From: Triglochin maritima
Lineage: Eukaryota; Streptophyta; Magnoliopsida; Alismatales; Juncaginaceae
Direction: 5' to 3'
NCBI GenBank assembly: GCA_963682175.1
Contig: OY821775.1
Span: forward strand, 35,834,053-35,898,052
DNA: 64,000 nucleotides
The position numbers and the translations under genes are program-made. The notes under the pieces are model-generated. The model did no database searches. It saw only the letters and a program-made list of their open reading frames with translations, and was not told the origin of the DNA. This document shows, piece after piece, positions 1-12,776 of the stretch; within the stretch, counting starts at the first letter, position 1, and each line of letters begins with the position of its first letter.

Positions 1-1195
1 AGAAACTCCACACCATCATGAGGAGTATTTCGGCAATTCGATTTGGGCCTGAGCTCCAACAACTGACTTGGATGCATCACACATGAAGAAATCAAGCGAA
101 ACAACCACGCGCCAAAACCTGACCAGATCCAGAGCATATAGACCTCCAATTGGCGGTCCAAGACCGCTAATTGGTGGTCTATTTTGCTCCAGATCCGATA
201 AGTTTTAGTCGGGTCATGTATTAGGGTGTTTTATGTCTATTTTTGGTGGTGTATTAGTCCCATATCAGGGGATTATCCCCGATTGCCTTTTTCTATGACT
301 ATAAATAGAACTCCTCCTCCTCATTTGTATTCATCCATTGCTTGGTGGCATTCTCTCTAGTTGGTGTAAAAGCCTTGAAGCAAAAACTCAAGGTGGAGAA
401 GAATGCCACTTGTAATGTGAGTCGTGTAAATAAAATAATTCTTCTTAGTTTCTTTTAATATTGTCTTCTCTTTTAATTCTTGCATGCTTCTTTAGTTTAA
501 TTTCCTTTCATTTAGCTTATTTAATATTTCTTTCTTGCTTAGTTTGATTTTCTTTCATTAGTATGTTTCATTTTGTTAATGTAGTTTGTCGCCTAATGAT
601 TAGTGAGTAGTTTCATCCCCCTTTGGGGGTGGAGTAGATGTCTATACATGTTATGTAGATGGAATGAATGTTAAACATTGTTGTATGTGAGAAATGTTAG
701 TATGCTTGTTTGAATAAATAAGAACTCTTAACTTGATGGTTTCTGCCATAATGTTTAGGTACATTCCATGCTTGTTTATATTCTTAAATAACAAACTTGC
801 CTTGCTCATACTAATCACCTAGGTTAGTGCTTTGAATGATAGGTCTTGCCATTAGGTACTTCTTATGCATAACAAACACTAACTACACTTGAGCTTATTG
901 TATGCATTCACCACACTTATTTCATGTGTACACACACTCCACCCCTTAGCGGTTTTCCATTCCTGATTTCTATATTCTTCTATTAGTCACTTAGTTTCAT
1001 TTCTTCTCGCACTTTCATTTCCTTCTTTGTTGCTTACTCGATTAGTGTAGTTTAGTTTAATCAATATCTTCTCCCCTTTGTCTCCCACTCACCTTCGAAC
1101 TAACCAAAGTCGACACACCTCCCTGAGGATCGACCCGTATTTGCCACCACTTCAATACGGCCATGCACTTACGGTTATTATAACAGATTCAATCA
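1..1195 (+). mobile_element. LTR J (A-family), left end cut by window
   Basis: This is the 3' part of an LTR of the same family as elements A, B and D. It has a TATAAATA box at 300-307, a polymorphic palindrome pair at 141-179, and the conserved end that reads toward ...AATCA at 1195. No primer site follows. The next bases enter a LINE ORF, so this is a solo LTR or the 3' LTR of an element lying to the left. It is more diverged than the A and D copies, so it is an older insertion. Confidence 0.85.
141..179. repeat. Paired palindrome in LTR J
   Basis: Two degenerate copies of the GACCGCCAATTGGCGGTC palindrome (141-158 and 162-179) lie 21 bp apart centre to centre, about 120 bp upstream of the TATA box. 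The same arrangement occurs in B, D and the 3' LTR of A. Confidence 0.8.
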
Positions 1196-1201
1196 GGGCG
1201 C

Positions 1202-2637
1202 ATGCTAGCCTATGCTCGGGTTTGTATTGAGATAAATGGCGAATTTGAGTACCCCTCTCACGTATTGGTTAAGGACGAGAAGGATGAGGGAGAAGTGGTT
1301 CAAGTGGAGTACGAATGGAAGCCAAGCTATTGCGCCCTTTGTAGCACGTTTGGTCATAATGATGGTTGATGTCCAAGGAAGCCCTTCAAGGTGTTGGTAG
1401 ATCCAAGAGCTTCTAGCAAGCGAGTTTGGGTTGAGAAGCCGGAGATTCGTGCAACCATTAACATTACTCATGGAGGACTCGATGAGCAAAATCCGATGGA
1501 ACACATGGAAGTGTTGAAGGAACATGAGGTTGAAGATGATGAGGGTGTAATGAAAGTAACGGTGATAACGGAAGGGGACAATGGACATGAGTGTGTTGAA
1601 GGAGACCATAACGGTCATAGTCACATTACGTTAGACAAAGAGGGCAAGGGGGATGATACTTGGTTGGTCAAGGCTACAAAAGGAAACAAGAAAGCTCATT
1701 TTTCATCTCATGACCAAAACAAGGGGGACATGCAACAGCTTGGGGGATAGCCAACCAATAGTGGGAGCCTAAGGGAAGTGGTGCAGACAATAGAACTCAA
1801 GGAAAGTACTTTGGAAGAATTTTGCACTAGTGGGAGCATGGGGAGCACAAAAGACAAGGGCAAATATAGTAAGACAATGACACTACAAGAAAGGTGTATG
1901 CACCCTTTAGTGGGAGAGGACGGTTCTCCTCCAATGGTGTTGGAGCTAAGTGGGGGATATAAGACTAAAGAAGGTGAAGCCTAATGAACATATCTGCATG
2001 AGGACATATCACATGAGGGAGCCAAGGAAACCAATGTGTTAGTGGAAAGAGAAGCTTCTCCTCCAATGGAATCAAGGTTAAGTGGGGCAAACCAAACTGA
2101 AGTAAGTGGAGCTCATTGTCCAAAGGTTGCAAATCCAAATGAGGTAGAGGGCACAACTAATGGAAGAAACAGTTGTATATTACGTGGGAATCAAAGGAAA
2201 TCCTCATATGAGGTTGGACCAAGTGTGGAGACTTCGGAATTGTGCAAGGCTAGTTCGTCCAAGAGTGCAAACTATGGAGCCAAATTACAAGATAAAGAGT
2301 CACATGAAAAAAAGGTGAGGGACATCATCTTGTTGCATGCATAAGAATTTGGGAGAGGATATGGGTCGATGCCAACCACAATTTCCCGAGCACCATAGGA
2401 AGTGGAATGGAGGGTCACCAAAAAAATTCGACGAACTCAATTGGGAGAAGCTGAGGAGCAAGACATGGAAGGTATTGATTGCATGGACAAAGAGGATGCC
2501 GGAATGGGGCGTGATAAGCCACCTAATTCGGTTGATCCATGTCGTCGGAGCCTTCAGAACGTGAGAAATGGAGAGGTCGGCAAGCAAAGGAAAGCAACGA
2601 AGGGCAATAAGAAATCTCGTTCCCCTTCACAACGTCG
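1202..2637 (+). pseudogene. LINE-1 ORF1 remnant (zinc-knuckle RNA-binding protein)
   Basis: This is the 3' part of ORF1 of a plant L1-type LINE, which encodes an RNA-binding protein that packages the LINE transcript. Reading from 1202, the frame contains the CxxC of a CCHC knuckle followed by GHNDG, but an in-frame TGA near 1367 falls inside the knuckle just before its last Cys. The acidic, low-complexity tail typical of plant ORF1 follows, broken by further stops near 1748 and 1982 and by frameshifts. The 5' part was removed or displaced by LTR J at 1195. ORF2 starts where this remnant ends, as in intact plant L1s. It is not functional. Confidence 0.8.
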
Positions 2638-5600
2638 ATGAAGATTTTGAGTTGGAATGTGCGTGGCGCAAATAACCGGGGGGGGGGGGGGGGGGCGTAC
2701 ATGATTCGAGATAAAATAACCCAGGAGGGGGTGGATTTCGTAGGCTTACTCAAGCACAAAATCAAGCGCAATAGGATTGATCGGTTTGTGTGTTCAATAT
2801 GGCATGACGAATGGACGTCGAATAGTGATGTCGTCAACTCCAGTCGAATCTTAGTGTTGTGGAAGACATCAGTGTATGACATAAGAAAGACGTATGAAAC
2901 GGCTCAACTTATTCAACTTGAAGGCCACCTTCAAGCTATGGGGCAGCCTCTCGCGATTACTATGGTTTATGGCGATAACAACTATCTTGCTCGACAACCA
3001 CTATGGGAGGATTTACAGATGTGTGAGCCTAGCATGTGCGTTGCATGGTTAATAATGGGAGATTTTAATTGCATTCGCCACCAAAGGGAAAAGTTGGGAG
3101 TAGTAGGTGTGAATATGGTGGTCGTGGATGAATTTAATGCTCGCCTAGATAATATCCGGATGTTGGAGGTTCAATCCACGAGTGAGGAGTTCACTTGGTC
3201 GAACTCTTCACGTGGATCCGGGAGAATTGAAACAAGAATTGATTGTGCTTTATGCTCCCATCTATGGATGGAATGGTTCCTGGACGTGCTTTGTTTTGTC
3301 GGTGACAATGAGTTTAGTGACCATCGTCCACTTTTGATCGAACTTGATGCACATGGCATATAAAAAAGTGGATATTTCGGTTTGTTAATGCTTGGACGAC
3401 GCATGACCAATTTCTTGGGGTGGTGAGAAGAGCTTGGAGCACTTATATTGATGGCACTCCTATGTACCGAGTGGTGGGCAAGCTGAATGTTGTGAGAAGA
3501 GAATTGAAGCAATGGTCACTTGAAGTTTTTGGTAACATTGATAACCGGATAGTTGAAGCAAGAAATGTGTTTATTCTAACTCGTGCAAATCTCAAGCTGG
3601 ATCCAGCAAATATAGAATTCCAATGGCAAGAATCATCAGCCATTGATACCCTTTCTCATGCTCTAGCGGTTGAGGAGTCAATTGTACGTCAGAAGTCAAG
3701 GGTGTGGTGGTTGCACGAAGGTGACTCAAACTCTCAGTTCTATCATGCTTCCATTCGAGTGAGGAGAGCCACCAACACTATGCGTAGGATAGTTGAGGGT
3801 GGTGAGGATATTGAGAGGCGTTTAGGTGCCGGTTTTCTAACCTTTTTTCTTGTAGTGTTCAGGAACGTGATATCCCTCTTGATCTTGAGATTAATACACT
3901 AGATCCCTCGGAGGCTCTAAACTTGACACGCAACATGACGATGGAGGAGTTGGAGATTGTGGTTAAGCACTCATATGAGGATAAGGCTCCGAGACCAGAT
4001 GGCTTCAACGCCAGATTCTATAAGGCAGCATGGGACGTGGTGAAGCATGATCTCTTCAAGGCGGTAGACTCCTTTTTCTGTAGTGGCAAGTTGTTGAAGC
4101 AGGTCAATTACATGTCGATCACCTTTATTTTAAAGAATAAAACTTCATCTGCAATTGATGACTACATGCCTATCTCATTATGCAACATGGTGTATCGTTA
4201 AATGTCGAAGATCCTTGCGAATCGGCTCAAAGAAGTGTTGCCCAAGCTGGTAGTGGGAAATCATAGTGCTTTTATTCGGGGGCATCAGATTTGTGATAAT
4301 ATTCTGCTTGCTCACGAGTTGTGCCACAATATTCAGTCGCAAAAGGGATTGGGTCGCATGTGTTTCAAGATCGACTTGCGGAAGGCATACGACACTATAT
4401 CATGGCAGTTTTTGGATGAGGCACTCGGTCACTTTGGGTTTAATGCAAAGTGGAGGATAATGATGGTGGCATACGTCATGGCATCATTTGTTGTCACAGT
4501 CAATGGTGCCTACTCTATGTCATTTTCAACAACAAACGGGCATCGGCAAGGTGACCCTATTGCGCCCTACTTGTTCGTAATGTGTATGGAAATCCTAGGT
4601 GCTATGGTCCGAAGGGAGGAACAATTGGGAAACCTCCATCCACTCATGTGTCGTGCGATTCCAGTCTCCCATTTGATGTTTGTGGATGACGTCATGTTCT
4701 TTGCAAATGCCACGAAGGAGGACGCCAGCACAATCAAGCAAGTTTTGCAAACCTTCACCGAATGCTCAGGTTTTTGTCTAAACAATGCCAAAAGTCAGAT
4801 CTTCATGGGTGGTAACACACCACATGGTGACTGGATATATCGGCACTTAGGTATTGAGAGGAGTGACTTGCCGGTGACTTATCTCAGGTTGCCCTTGTTC
4901 TCTACACGTCTGAATAAGGTCCATTGTGCATCTTTGTTGGAGAAAATCAGAGGACGGCATAGCACATGGAAAGGGAAACTTTTGTCGATGGCGGGACGTG
5001 TGGAGCTGGTTCGTAGTCTTCTTACGACCTTTAGCATATTTGGACATCAGCCTTCCTAGTGCCACAAAGTGTGCTCCGGGAGATTGAAAAATCGTGACGC
5101 ATTTCTTGTGGGGAGGACCAAAGAAAGTGGTGGCTATTTCGTGTCACGATATATGCGCAACAAAGGTGGAAGGAGGTTTGGGATTATGATGGTTAATGGA
5201 TTGGAATGATGCGGGGCTTCTTCGCATATTTTGGTTCATCGCCTCCAAGGATACCTCCCTTTGGGTGCGATGTATTCGGAGCAAATATTTGCGCAACAGT
5301 ACAATTTGGATGGCCATCCACCCTCTATAGCTTCTTGGGCTTGGCGAGGCATTTTGCGAGTTCGGCACATTGCACGGGAGAAGATGTTATTCAGAATTGG
5401 GGATGGTGATACGATCAGTTTCTTTGTAGATCCTTCGTGCAGACAACCTTTGATGTCCTTGTCATCAGTGAACGTCTCCGGTATGACCTAGGGGTACCTC
5501 AGGACATCCTTGTGTCCTATTTTATGGAAGATGGGACTTGGAGGTTGTCACCATCCCGATCTCGATCCTATGATATTATGCAATTTTTGGGCCCGACTTC

Positions 5601-5715
5601 CATCTATTCCCGTGGGGCAAGGTGAGGATAGGCTAACATGGGTAGGTGCAACACGGGACCATCCCACTATCAAGGACGCATGGACTTGGGTGCGGACCGA
5701 GAGGCCAAAGGTTCC
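2638..5715 (+). pseudogene. LINE-1 ORF2 remnant (endonuclease and reverse transcriptase)
   Basis: ORF2 of a plant L1 supplies the endonuclease and reverse transcriptase for target-primed reverse transcription. The frame opens with MKILSWNVRGANN, the usual start of the endonuclease, and shows GDFNCIR and SDHRPL motifs by about 3340. A frameshift near 3350-3363 separates it from the linker with QKSRVWWLHEGDSN. The reverse transcriptase follows (3923-5059) with PDGFNARFYKAAW, FKIDLRKAYD, the HRQGDPIAPYLF block and FVDD in place of the more usual YADD. There is an in-frame TAA at 4199-4201 and another frameshift near 3840. The zinc-binding tail (5200-5715) is readable in pieces. It stops abruptly where the Copia LTR begins, so the remaining 3' part should lie right of the window. 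Confidence 0.9.
2678..2695 (+). repeat. Poly-G run (18 G) inside LINE endonuclease
   Basis: An uninterrupted run of 18 G lies about 40 bp after the ORF2 start, where intact LINE ORF2s encode a short conserved Gly-containing stretch. It may be expansion by slippage or an assembly or base-call error. Confidence 0.9.
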
Positions 5716-6098
5716 TATTAGATTAATATAGGATTTATAAGATATTTACCCAAAGCACTGACACATGGTGCGTCCCTATTGGACTAAACATTTAAGGGTT
5801 TAGGGTGGAGCCATCTATATAAGGAGGGGAGCCTCCCATTGGATAGAAGAACAAGTGTGCAAACCCTAGCCTCCACCCACCCTAGCTGCCACCTTCTCTC
5901 TCTCCCATTTCGTCCCTCCTCCTCCACCAAGCTCATTCCGTGGACTCTTGGGTTGTGGACTCGTTCTCCTTCTCCAAGAGAGTAGGAGACCGACCGGTGA
6001 AAAGGATTCTGTAAGGTGACCTCCGATCTTCCTTCCGCTGCCACAGGTTCTCTCCAAGAAAGGTACTCCTGAACCTGTAGAATCGTTGTTTGCTAACA
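5716..6098 (+). repeat. 5' LTR of Copia element P
   Basis: The 383 bp LTR ends in CTAACA. Its start reads TATTAG, which is the expected TGTTAG with one G-to-A change at 5717. A TATATAAG box lies at 5816-5823. It interrupts LINE ORF2, and the expected TSD is gttcc (5711-5715). The matching copy and the 3' LTR lie outside the window. Confidence 0.85.
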
Positions 6099-6099
6099 T

Positions 6100-6112
6100 T
6101 GGTACCAGAGCC
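6100..6112 (+). other. Primer-binding site, initiator Met tRNA (Copia P)
   Basis: TGGTACCAGAGCC starts two bases after the LTR end. It differs at one position from the usual TGGTATCAGAGC complement of the initiator tRNA 3' end. Confidence 0.9.
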
Positions 6113-8182
6113 ATCTCGGTTACCTTCGAATTTTTGTTTCATGATAATCTGATTTGAGATAAAAAGTCGGTGGTTATGTTTTTTGGGGAAAGAAAGATAA
6201 CAGAAAAATCAGCATTGCTTATTTACATGATGCGCATGTTTTGGTTCATTAGAGCATGCATCTAGGGTTAGATTTTGCTCCTCCATTCTTGTGCATGTAT
6301 GCATGGTTTAAGATAGATTTTCGTGATTTTATTTCGAGCCAATATGATACGTTGCTCTCCTATCATTGCACATACATAGATGTGACCAGAATTCTGTTTT
6401 TTCTGTGTTGTTACCTCTATTCTCTGCGCATGTATTAGATAAAATCAGAAGTTATTTTCCATGTTGATTCTTCTAAATCATGCACATGTATACATGAAAT
6501 CAGATGTCTATTTTTCCTGATTTTTCCGAATTAGGGTTAGATATTATTTATTCTAATCTTTGAGCATGTATACATGAAATCTGTGTTAACCCTATCATGA
6601 TGATCTTCTATTTTTGCGCATGTTTTATATGATAATCAGTAGTTTAATTCTCTGATATTTTTTCATGCTTGAATTAGATGATAATGTTTGTATGTCATTT
6701 GTATATCATCATGCATGTCGGATTGCATGGATGGATCAAATGGTGTTATCTCTGATTCGTGTACATGCATGACTAGATCTCATGTTTGCTGGAATTTCGT
6801 GTATATGCTTGTTTATTTAGCATTTTTCAATATGAGCATGCATCTAGAGTAGATTTTTATTGCCATATGCATATGCATGATAATTGTGTTGCCTCGTTGC
6901 TCCAAAGAATTTCGGATATGGCTGTTTTTGGAGCATTAACATGCATGTGATTGATTGGTTTCTTTGCTGAAAATTCGCATAATGCTTGCTGTTCTCTTAA
7001 AAATTTTGAAATTTTTCTTTCCAATACAAGTAGCATAATTATTGTTGATTGCGTGCTTATATTGATTAAGGAAAGATTGGCAAATTCTGAAATTTTTTAG
7101 AGCATATTATGGGCTGGAGTTTTGTTGCCTTAAAAGTATTTTTTTGAATGCTTTCCTTTGATGCACATATATGTGTTGATCTCATTTAAGGAATTTCGGA
7201 TTTTTTGGAATGATAGCATGCATTTGATTTGAAATATTTCCTTTATGATTAAATCCACATACATGTGTTGGAGGATTTTTTCCAGATTTTTCTTTCCTAA
7301 TGCGAGTAGGATAATTTTTACGCTCTCATGATTATGTTGATTGGGGAAAGAAAATAAAATTTCTGTTTTGAGATACTATTATGGAGATTGATTGGTATTT
7401 CCATATACGTTTTTCTTATGCTCCATATATGCGTTGTTTCCTTATATATTACTTCCTTCTTATTTGGAAGTGGTGTACACTTTATTCATGCATGTTATTG
7501 TGCTAACGTATGGAAAGATTGCGCTTGTATGGTATGAATGGTGTGAATGGATGCTAATTTATTTTTGCTGCCTTATTGAGAGTTGAGCGTAATTTCATTC
7601 ATTCATTTCCATTTGCAATAAATATCGTAATGGGCTGTAATATTTATGGACTGTAATAATTATGGACTGTGGGCTGTTTATTGCCCTGGGGAGACGAGGG
7701 GCTCCTTTATTTTTATTATTGCGATATTATTGCTATAAGGCTTATGCAGGTTCCCATCTATAGTGCTAAATCCCTATGGGGGATCCTTAGCTCGATATGG
7801 AAGTAATGTAGCAATTAATTTCAGTGTGATCTTGATTGGAATGTTCTGAAAGGAACGTTTTTTTTGGAACTTGCATGCCTAGTGGGAGTTGCAAGGTAGA
7901 AGTGTTTTGTGTAAACCACCTTGCAACCGGCGGATAATTATTTATTTGCTGCTGATTTGCCATGATTTATACGTTTTTTAGGGTTATTAAATCATGATGG
8001 AGCGCAATATATGAATTGGTAAAATAGATTTATTAATTATTGCATGAGGATTTGATCGAACGCTTTATATTTTCCTTTGGTCTGAATGCTATAGTTATTA
8101 AGTTAGTTTGTGACTATTGTGGCTCGTTGTATTTTATGCTAGAACTCATGTATCGCTATGTGGTTTTTTGTCCTAGATTTTG
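6113..8182 (+). other. Long AT-rich leader of Copia P
   Basis: About 2.07 kb separates the primer site from gag, which is long for a Copia element. It is AT-rich with many GCATG/CATGCAT words and no convincing ORF. It ends in a pyrimidine-rich stretch and TCCTAG (8171-8176), just before gag, which resembles a 3' splice site. An intron in the leader is therefore possible but is inference only. Confidence 0.6.
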
Positions 8183-11100
8183 TTGGCTGCTTCCAAAAGC
8201 ATTGTCGCTGATCTGACTCGAGGAGATAAACTCAATGAAAGAAATTACGATCTGTGGCATCGTAAAATTGAGTATCTCTTAGAGGATCAGGACGTGTTAG
8301 AAAATATAACCCAAACTATGTCTCCCCCCGAGGAGGGGAACACTGCGCAGCATCGCAGAAATATGGATGTCTATAATGCATGGAAAAAGAAAGACCGTAT
8401 TGCTCGCATTACAATTCTGAGTTTGATGCGAGATGATCTGTTACTACGGTTCGAAAAATTGTGAACTGCAAAGGCCTTGTGGGAAGTTGTGAAGCTTCAG
8501 TACGGAGTGACCTCCGTCAGAAGGGCCCTCCAGCTTGGGCTCATGTTTGATGGGTATAAAATGCACCAAGGTCACACGATAAGGCAGCATATTACCGCAA
8601 TGTCAAACATGATAAGCGAGCTGAGTGCTGCAGGTCGTGCTAAGACCAATGAGGAGCAAGTATCTGCTCTCATCAGATCGTTGCCTTCAACGAATTGGGA
8701 GCATATGAAGGTCCATCTGACTCATGCTGATGACATCAGGACATTTGACCAGGCCGCAAAACACCTAGAGCTGGAGGAGGACCGCATGCTTACGGAAGCC
8801 CCTCTAACTGAAGTGGTTGCTGCTGAAGCTGGCACTCCTCAGAGGAGTGCAGGTTTTAAGCGCAAAAGAGATAGAGCTCAGGGTTTTAAAGGCAAGAAGG
8901 GTGCAAATAAAAACAAAACAGAAAACAAAGTTGGAAAGAAACGACCTCGAGGATCCAGAGGTGGGAAAGATAAGTCTAATGTGACTTGTTTTAACTGCCG
9001 AAAGACTGGACATTTTGCTCGTGAGTGCACTGAGCAAAAGGTAATTACTGTGTGTAATCCCTTGAATTGTAACGTGAGTAGTTCTGTGACGCTCACTGAT
9101 CACTCTCCTGTGTGGATTGTGGATTCAGGTGCCACGGACCATGTAACAAAGGATTGTTCTGCCTTCGTGGAATATCGTCGTGTTCCAAGTGGGAGGCGAA
9201 TAAACATGGCAAACAACACTAGCATTGATGTTCTTGGAGTTGGCACATGCAAAGTGGCTTTGCGAAGTGGTCGGATCCTATTACTTCACGACGTGTTGTA
9301 TGCACCAGCTATACGGCGAAATATTATTTCTGTTGTTGTTTTCATGAGACATGGATTTAAAGTTATTTTTGAGAACAATGATATGGGTTTATACCTTGCT
9401 AACATTTATTATGGACGTGCCTTTCTTTCAGACGGTTTTATTGTGTTGGACGCAATTTATGATTTCAATCATAACACTAGTGCCTTTATGAGTCAAAGTT
9501 TCATGCATAATGATTCAGTTATGTGGCATGCTAGACTAGGTCACATTGGTGTTGACCGGATGAACATGTTTGCAAAGGAGGGGGTATTAGGAGAATGCTC
9601 CAAATTTGAATTGCCGACCTGTGAATCTTGTCTAGCTGGAAAGGCAACTAGAAAATCGTTCGGAAAAACCATTAGGGCTACTTCTCCTTTAGAACTAATT
9701 CACTCGGATATTTGTGGACCTTTGAATGTGTGTACTAGACATGGACACAGTTACTTCATGACATTTATTGATGACTACACTAGATATGGTCATATTTATC
9801 TTATTTCTCACAAGTCATAAGCTCTAGAATGCTTTAAGAAATTCATGAGCTTGGTAGAGAATCAATTGGATAATAAGATAAAAACTCTCAGAACGGACAG
9901 AGGTGGGGAGTATCTCTCTATAATGTTCAAGGAGTTATGTGATGAAAATGGGATATCTAGACAACTCACTATGCCTTATACTCCTCAGCAAAATGGTGTT
10001 GCCGAGAGAAGGAATAGAACATTTCTAGACATGGTTCGATCCATGATGGCGCATGCGAGCTTTCCAATTTCGTTTTGGGGAGATGCTCTAATGATTGCTG
10101 CCTATATCCTCAATAGTTCCAACAAAATCGGTTCCCTCAACTCCATATGAGTTATGGACAGGACAGAAGCCTGATTTTAGTCTGCTGCATCCTTGGGGAT
10201 GCGCGGCATACATTCATTCTACTAGTCACCAATATGGAAAACTAGGACCTAGAGGGAAAAAGTGTATCTTTGTAAAATACAGTAATCTCTACAAAGGTTA
10301 TGTTTTTATCGGGTTAGACGAGAATGAAAGAAGGACGGAACTGGAGTTTAGGGATGCCACATTCTTGGAAAATGTTTTTCCAACTCTTGCTGGAGCTATC
10401 AAAGAGTCAGTGGACTTGTTTGAACAACAAGATGAGGACATTGCGACTCGACGGGATAAGGATCTGGAAGTTGAACATGAGGTTCCACCAGTCGATCCTA
10501 GTGGGAGCAGCAATGCTGAGGATCCGATAGCTCTCACGGAGGATAAGCCATCAGATACCCATCTGCGTCGAAGTAAAAGCGGGCTCATTCCTCGTAGGCG
10601 GTTTCGCTTAGAGGAAGAGGCCCTCATGATAGCTCAAGAAGAAATTGATTATGAATCATCTGGGATGAGAGTAATCGATGAGCAAGAACCGGAGACCTTG
10701 AAAGAGGCTTTGGAAGGTCCAAATGCGAAAGAGTGGTTAGCAGTTATAAAGGAAGAGTTGGAGTCGATGAAAGTTAATCGAGTCTGGGACTTGGTCGACT
10801 TACCGCCGAACCGAAAGGCCATTGGGGCCAAGTCGATCCTCAAGATTAAGAGGAAGGCGGATGGATCTATTGATAGATTTAAGGCTAGACTTGTAGCTAA
10901 AGGCTACACCCAAAGAGAAGGTGTGTATTTTGAGGAAACTTTTTCACCCGGGGTTAGGTTTGCCTCTATCCGCCTTCTACTAGCTATTGTAGCTCAGATG
11001 GAGTTGGAGCTTTACCAAATGGATATAAAGACTACTTTTCTCAATGGAGAACTTGAGGAGGAGATCTATTTGGATCAACCTCAAGGTTTTGAAGTCAAAG

Positions 11101-11341
11101 GACAAGAGTGCAAAGTGTGCAAGCTCAATAAGTCCTTATATGGCTTAAAACAAGCGTCTAAACAGTGGAACATTCGCTTCCATCAAGCTATATCAGAGAA
11201 TGCATTCTCTATGCTTGAGGAAGATCACTGTGTGTACGTTAAGAAATCCAATGGTAAATTTGTCATTCTGACCTTGTATGTTGATGACATACTCATGGCT
11301 GGCAATAGCAAAGAGTTGCTGAAATCCACTAAAGAGTGGTT
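8183..11341 (+). pseudogene. Copia gag-pol, truncated in reverse transcriptase
   Basis: This is the polyprotein of a Ty1-copia element. The expected MAASKS start is TTG here (8183). Gag (8183-9050) has the CCHC knuckle CFNCRKTGHFAREC. The aspartic protease has WIVDSGATDH near 9115. The pre-integrase and integrase regions have the HARLGH motif, HSDICGP and the DRGGEY and NGVAERRNR blocks. The reverse transcriptase (10700-11341) has KARLVAKGYTQ, YGLKQA and YVDDILMAG. In-frame stops occur at 8462-8464 and 9818-9820, and a frameshift lies near 10100-10140. The frame is cut a short way after YVDD by the LTR of element F. The rest of RT, RNase H and the 3' LTR are predicted to lie right of the window. 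Confidence 0.93.
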
Positions 11342-12776
11342 TGTAGGATCGTGTGGGTTATGGGTCCACAATACTAATCACTATTTTACACTAATTACCT
11401 ACTTGTTTAAGCAATCAAGATATGTACAACGGAATTTAAATAAAACAAGCAAATACGGAAGGAATATGCAAACCATAATCGACACGGGGGATTTTTATAG
11501 AGGTTCGGCACCCCACCCGGGTCCTAGTCCTCTCTTGGAAGCTCCGCTCGGATTACCGAGCTCCGCTCACAACTTCACTAACCACTCCCCGTTCCGGGCC
11601 GGGAGAGAACACCTTTACAATCTTCAAGCTCGCGAACAACCCTCGCCGAGCTTGGCTCCACCTCTCAGAATCCGAGAGGATTACTTTGGGCTCTCACCGA
11701 AGTCTATACTTGTGTCTTGGGCTTTCACCAAGACCCTTGCTTCTTGCATAAAGATTGAGTGGAACAACACTCTCTAAACTTGAGCACACTTGACTAGAAT
11801 ATGAATTAAGACTAAAGTGTGGAAGGTTTTGAGCTTTTGAGTGTTTGGATCTTCTCTCTAATGCTGGGAACAAAACAGAAAATGCAGAACCCAATTCTGA
11901 GTAAATTCCGTCAACCGAATCGGGACGAATGCTCGACCGTTTGGAAGTTTTGAACTAAGTTCGGTCGACCGGTTAGGTAACGGTCGACCGCCCAACGCTA
12001 CGACTTAGGTACACTTAAGTGATCGGTCGAACACCTAAAGGGAAACGGTCGACCGATTTGTACCAGGCACTTTGGGGTTGACAAACAGTGATGTATTCGG
12101 TCGACCGAAACAGGTCTAGCGGTCGACCGTTTTTCAACAGGAGATTTGGGTTTGTCAAGAGATGGACAAACGGTCGACTGATCATGGTCCTCGATCGACT
12201 GATACATGAAATGTATTTGGGGTATAATTGGTTTAATACGAATACGACCGTTGGGTATATTCGACAAAAGTAACGGTCGGGAAAATAAGTTTAGACGGTC
12301 GACCGAAAGGCAAAACACGGTCGACCGAAACTAGACAGTGAAACACAAATAGGATACTTGATCATTCGTTCGACCGAACGGCATGTTGCGGTCGACCGAA
12401 TGAGGGCAGAGAGTTAGGGTTCAGGTTTGGTGTTTTCCGGTCTAAGTTTGGGTGATCTATTGAAGTCCAAATTATGTGAAATTTCGTGTGTGACTTCTAT
12501 AAGGAACCTAGTGTGTGTTTAAGTTGATTTTAGCTCAAGTATGCTCAATTTACACATGTTCCTAAAGACTCAAAGAAATACAAAATACATGTCTTCAAAA
12601 GAGCTTGATTACATGTCTTGACTTGATTTTCATTTCTTCCTTGAGTCTTGATCACCTGTAGAGGTTAGCACAAAGCAATATATATACAATGCAATATGTG
12701 TGCTACTCTACATGATCATAATTAAGATTAGGTTAATTAAATCATCAAAACATAGATTAAGGCCAAAAAACCAACA
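11342..12776 (-). repeat. 3' LTR of element F
   Basis: The 1435 bp LTR reads TGTAGG...CCAACA on the plus strand, which is TGTTGG...CCTACA on its own strand. A polypurine tract flanks it at 12777. A TATA-like sequence lies near 11494-11503 (minus). Its U3 carries the CGGTCGACCG palindrome array (11908-12399). Confidence 0.85.
11908..12399. repeat. Paired CGGTCGACCG palindrome array (F)
   Basis: Roughly a dozen perfect and degenerate CGGTCGACCG copies are arranged mostly as pairs 19-22 bp apart start to start, with longer gaps between pairs. The same motif and pairing occur in the LTRs of G (Copia) and E (Gypsy). Confidence 0.85.

Noticed and set aside
2678..2695. Poly-G tract as a functional G-quadruplex
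   Set aside because: It sits in a dead LINE ORF. Slippage or a sequencing error is the simpler explanation.
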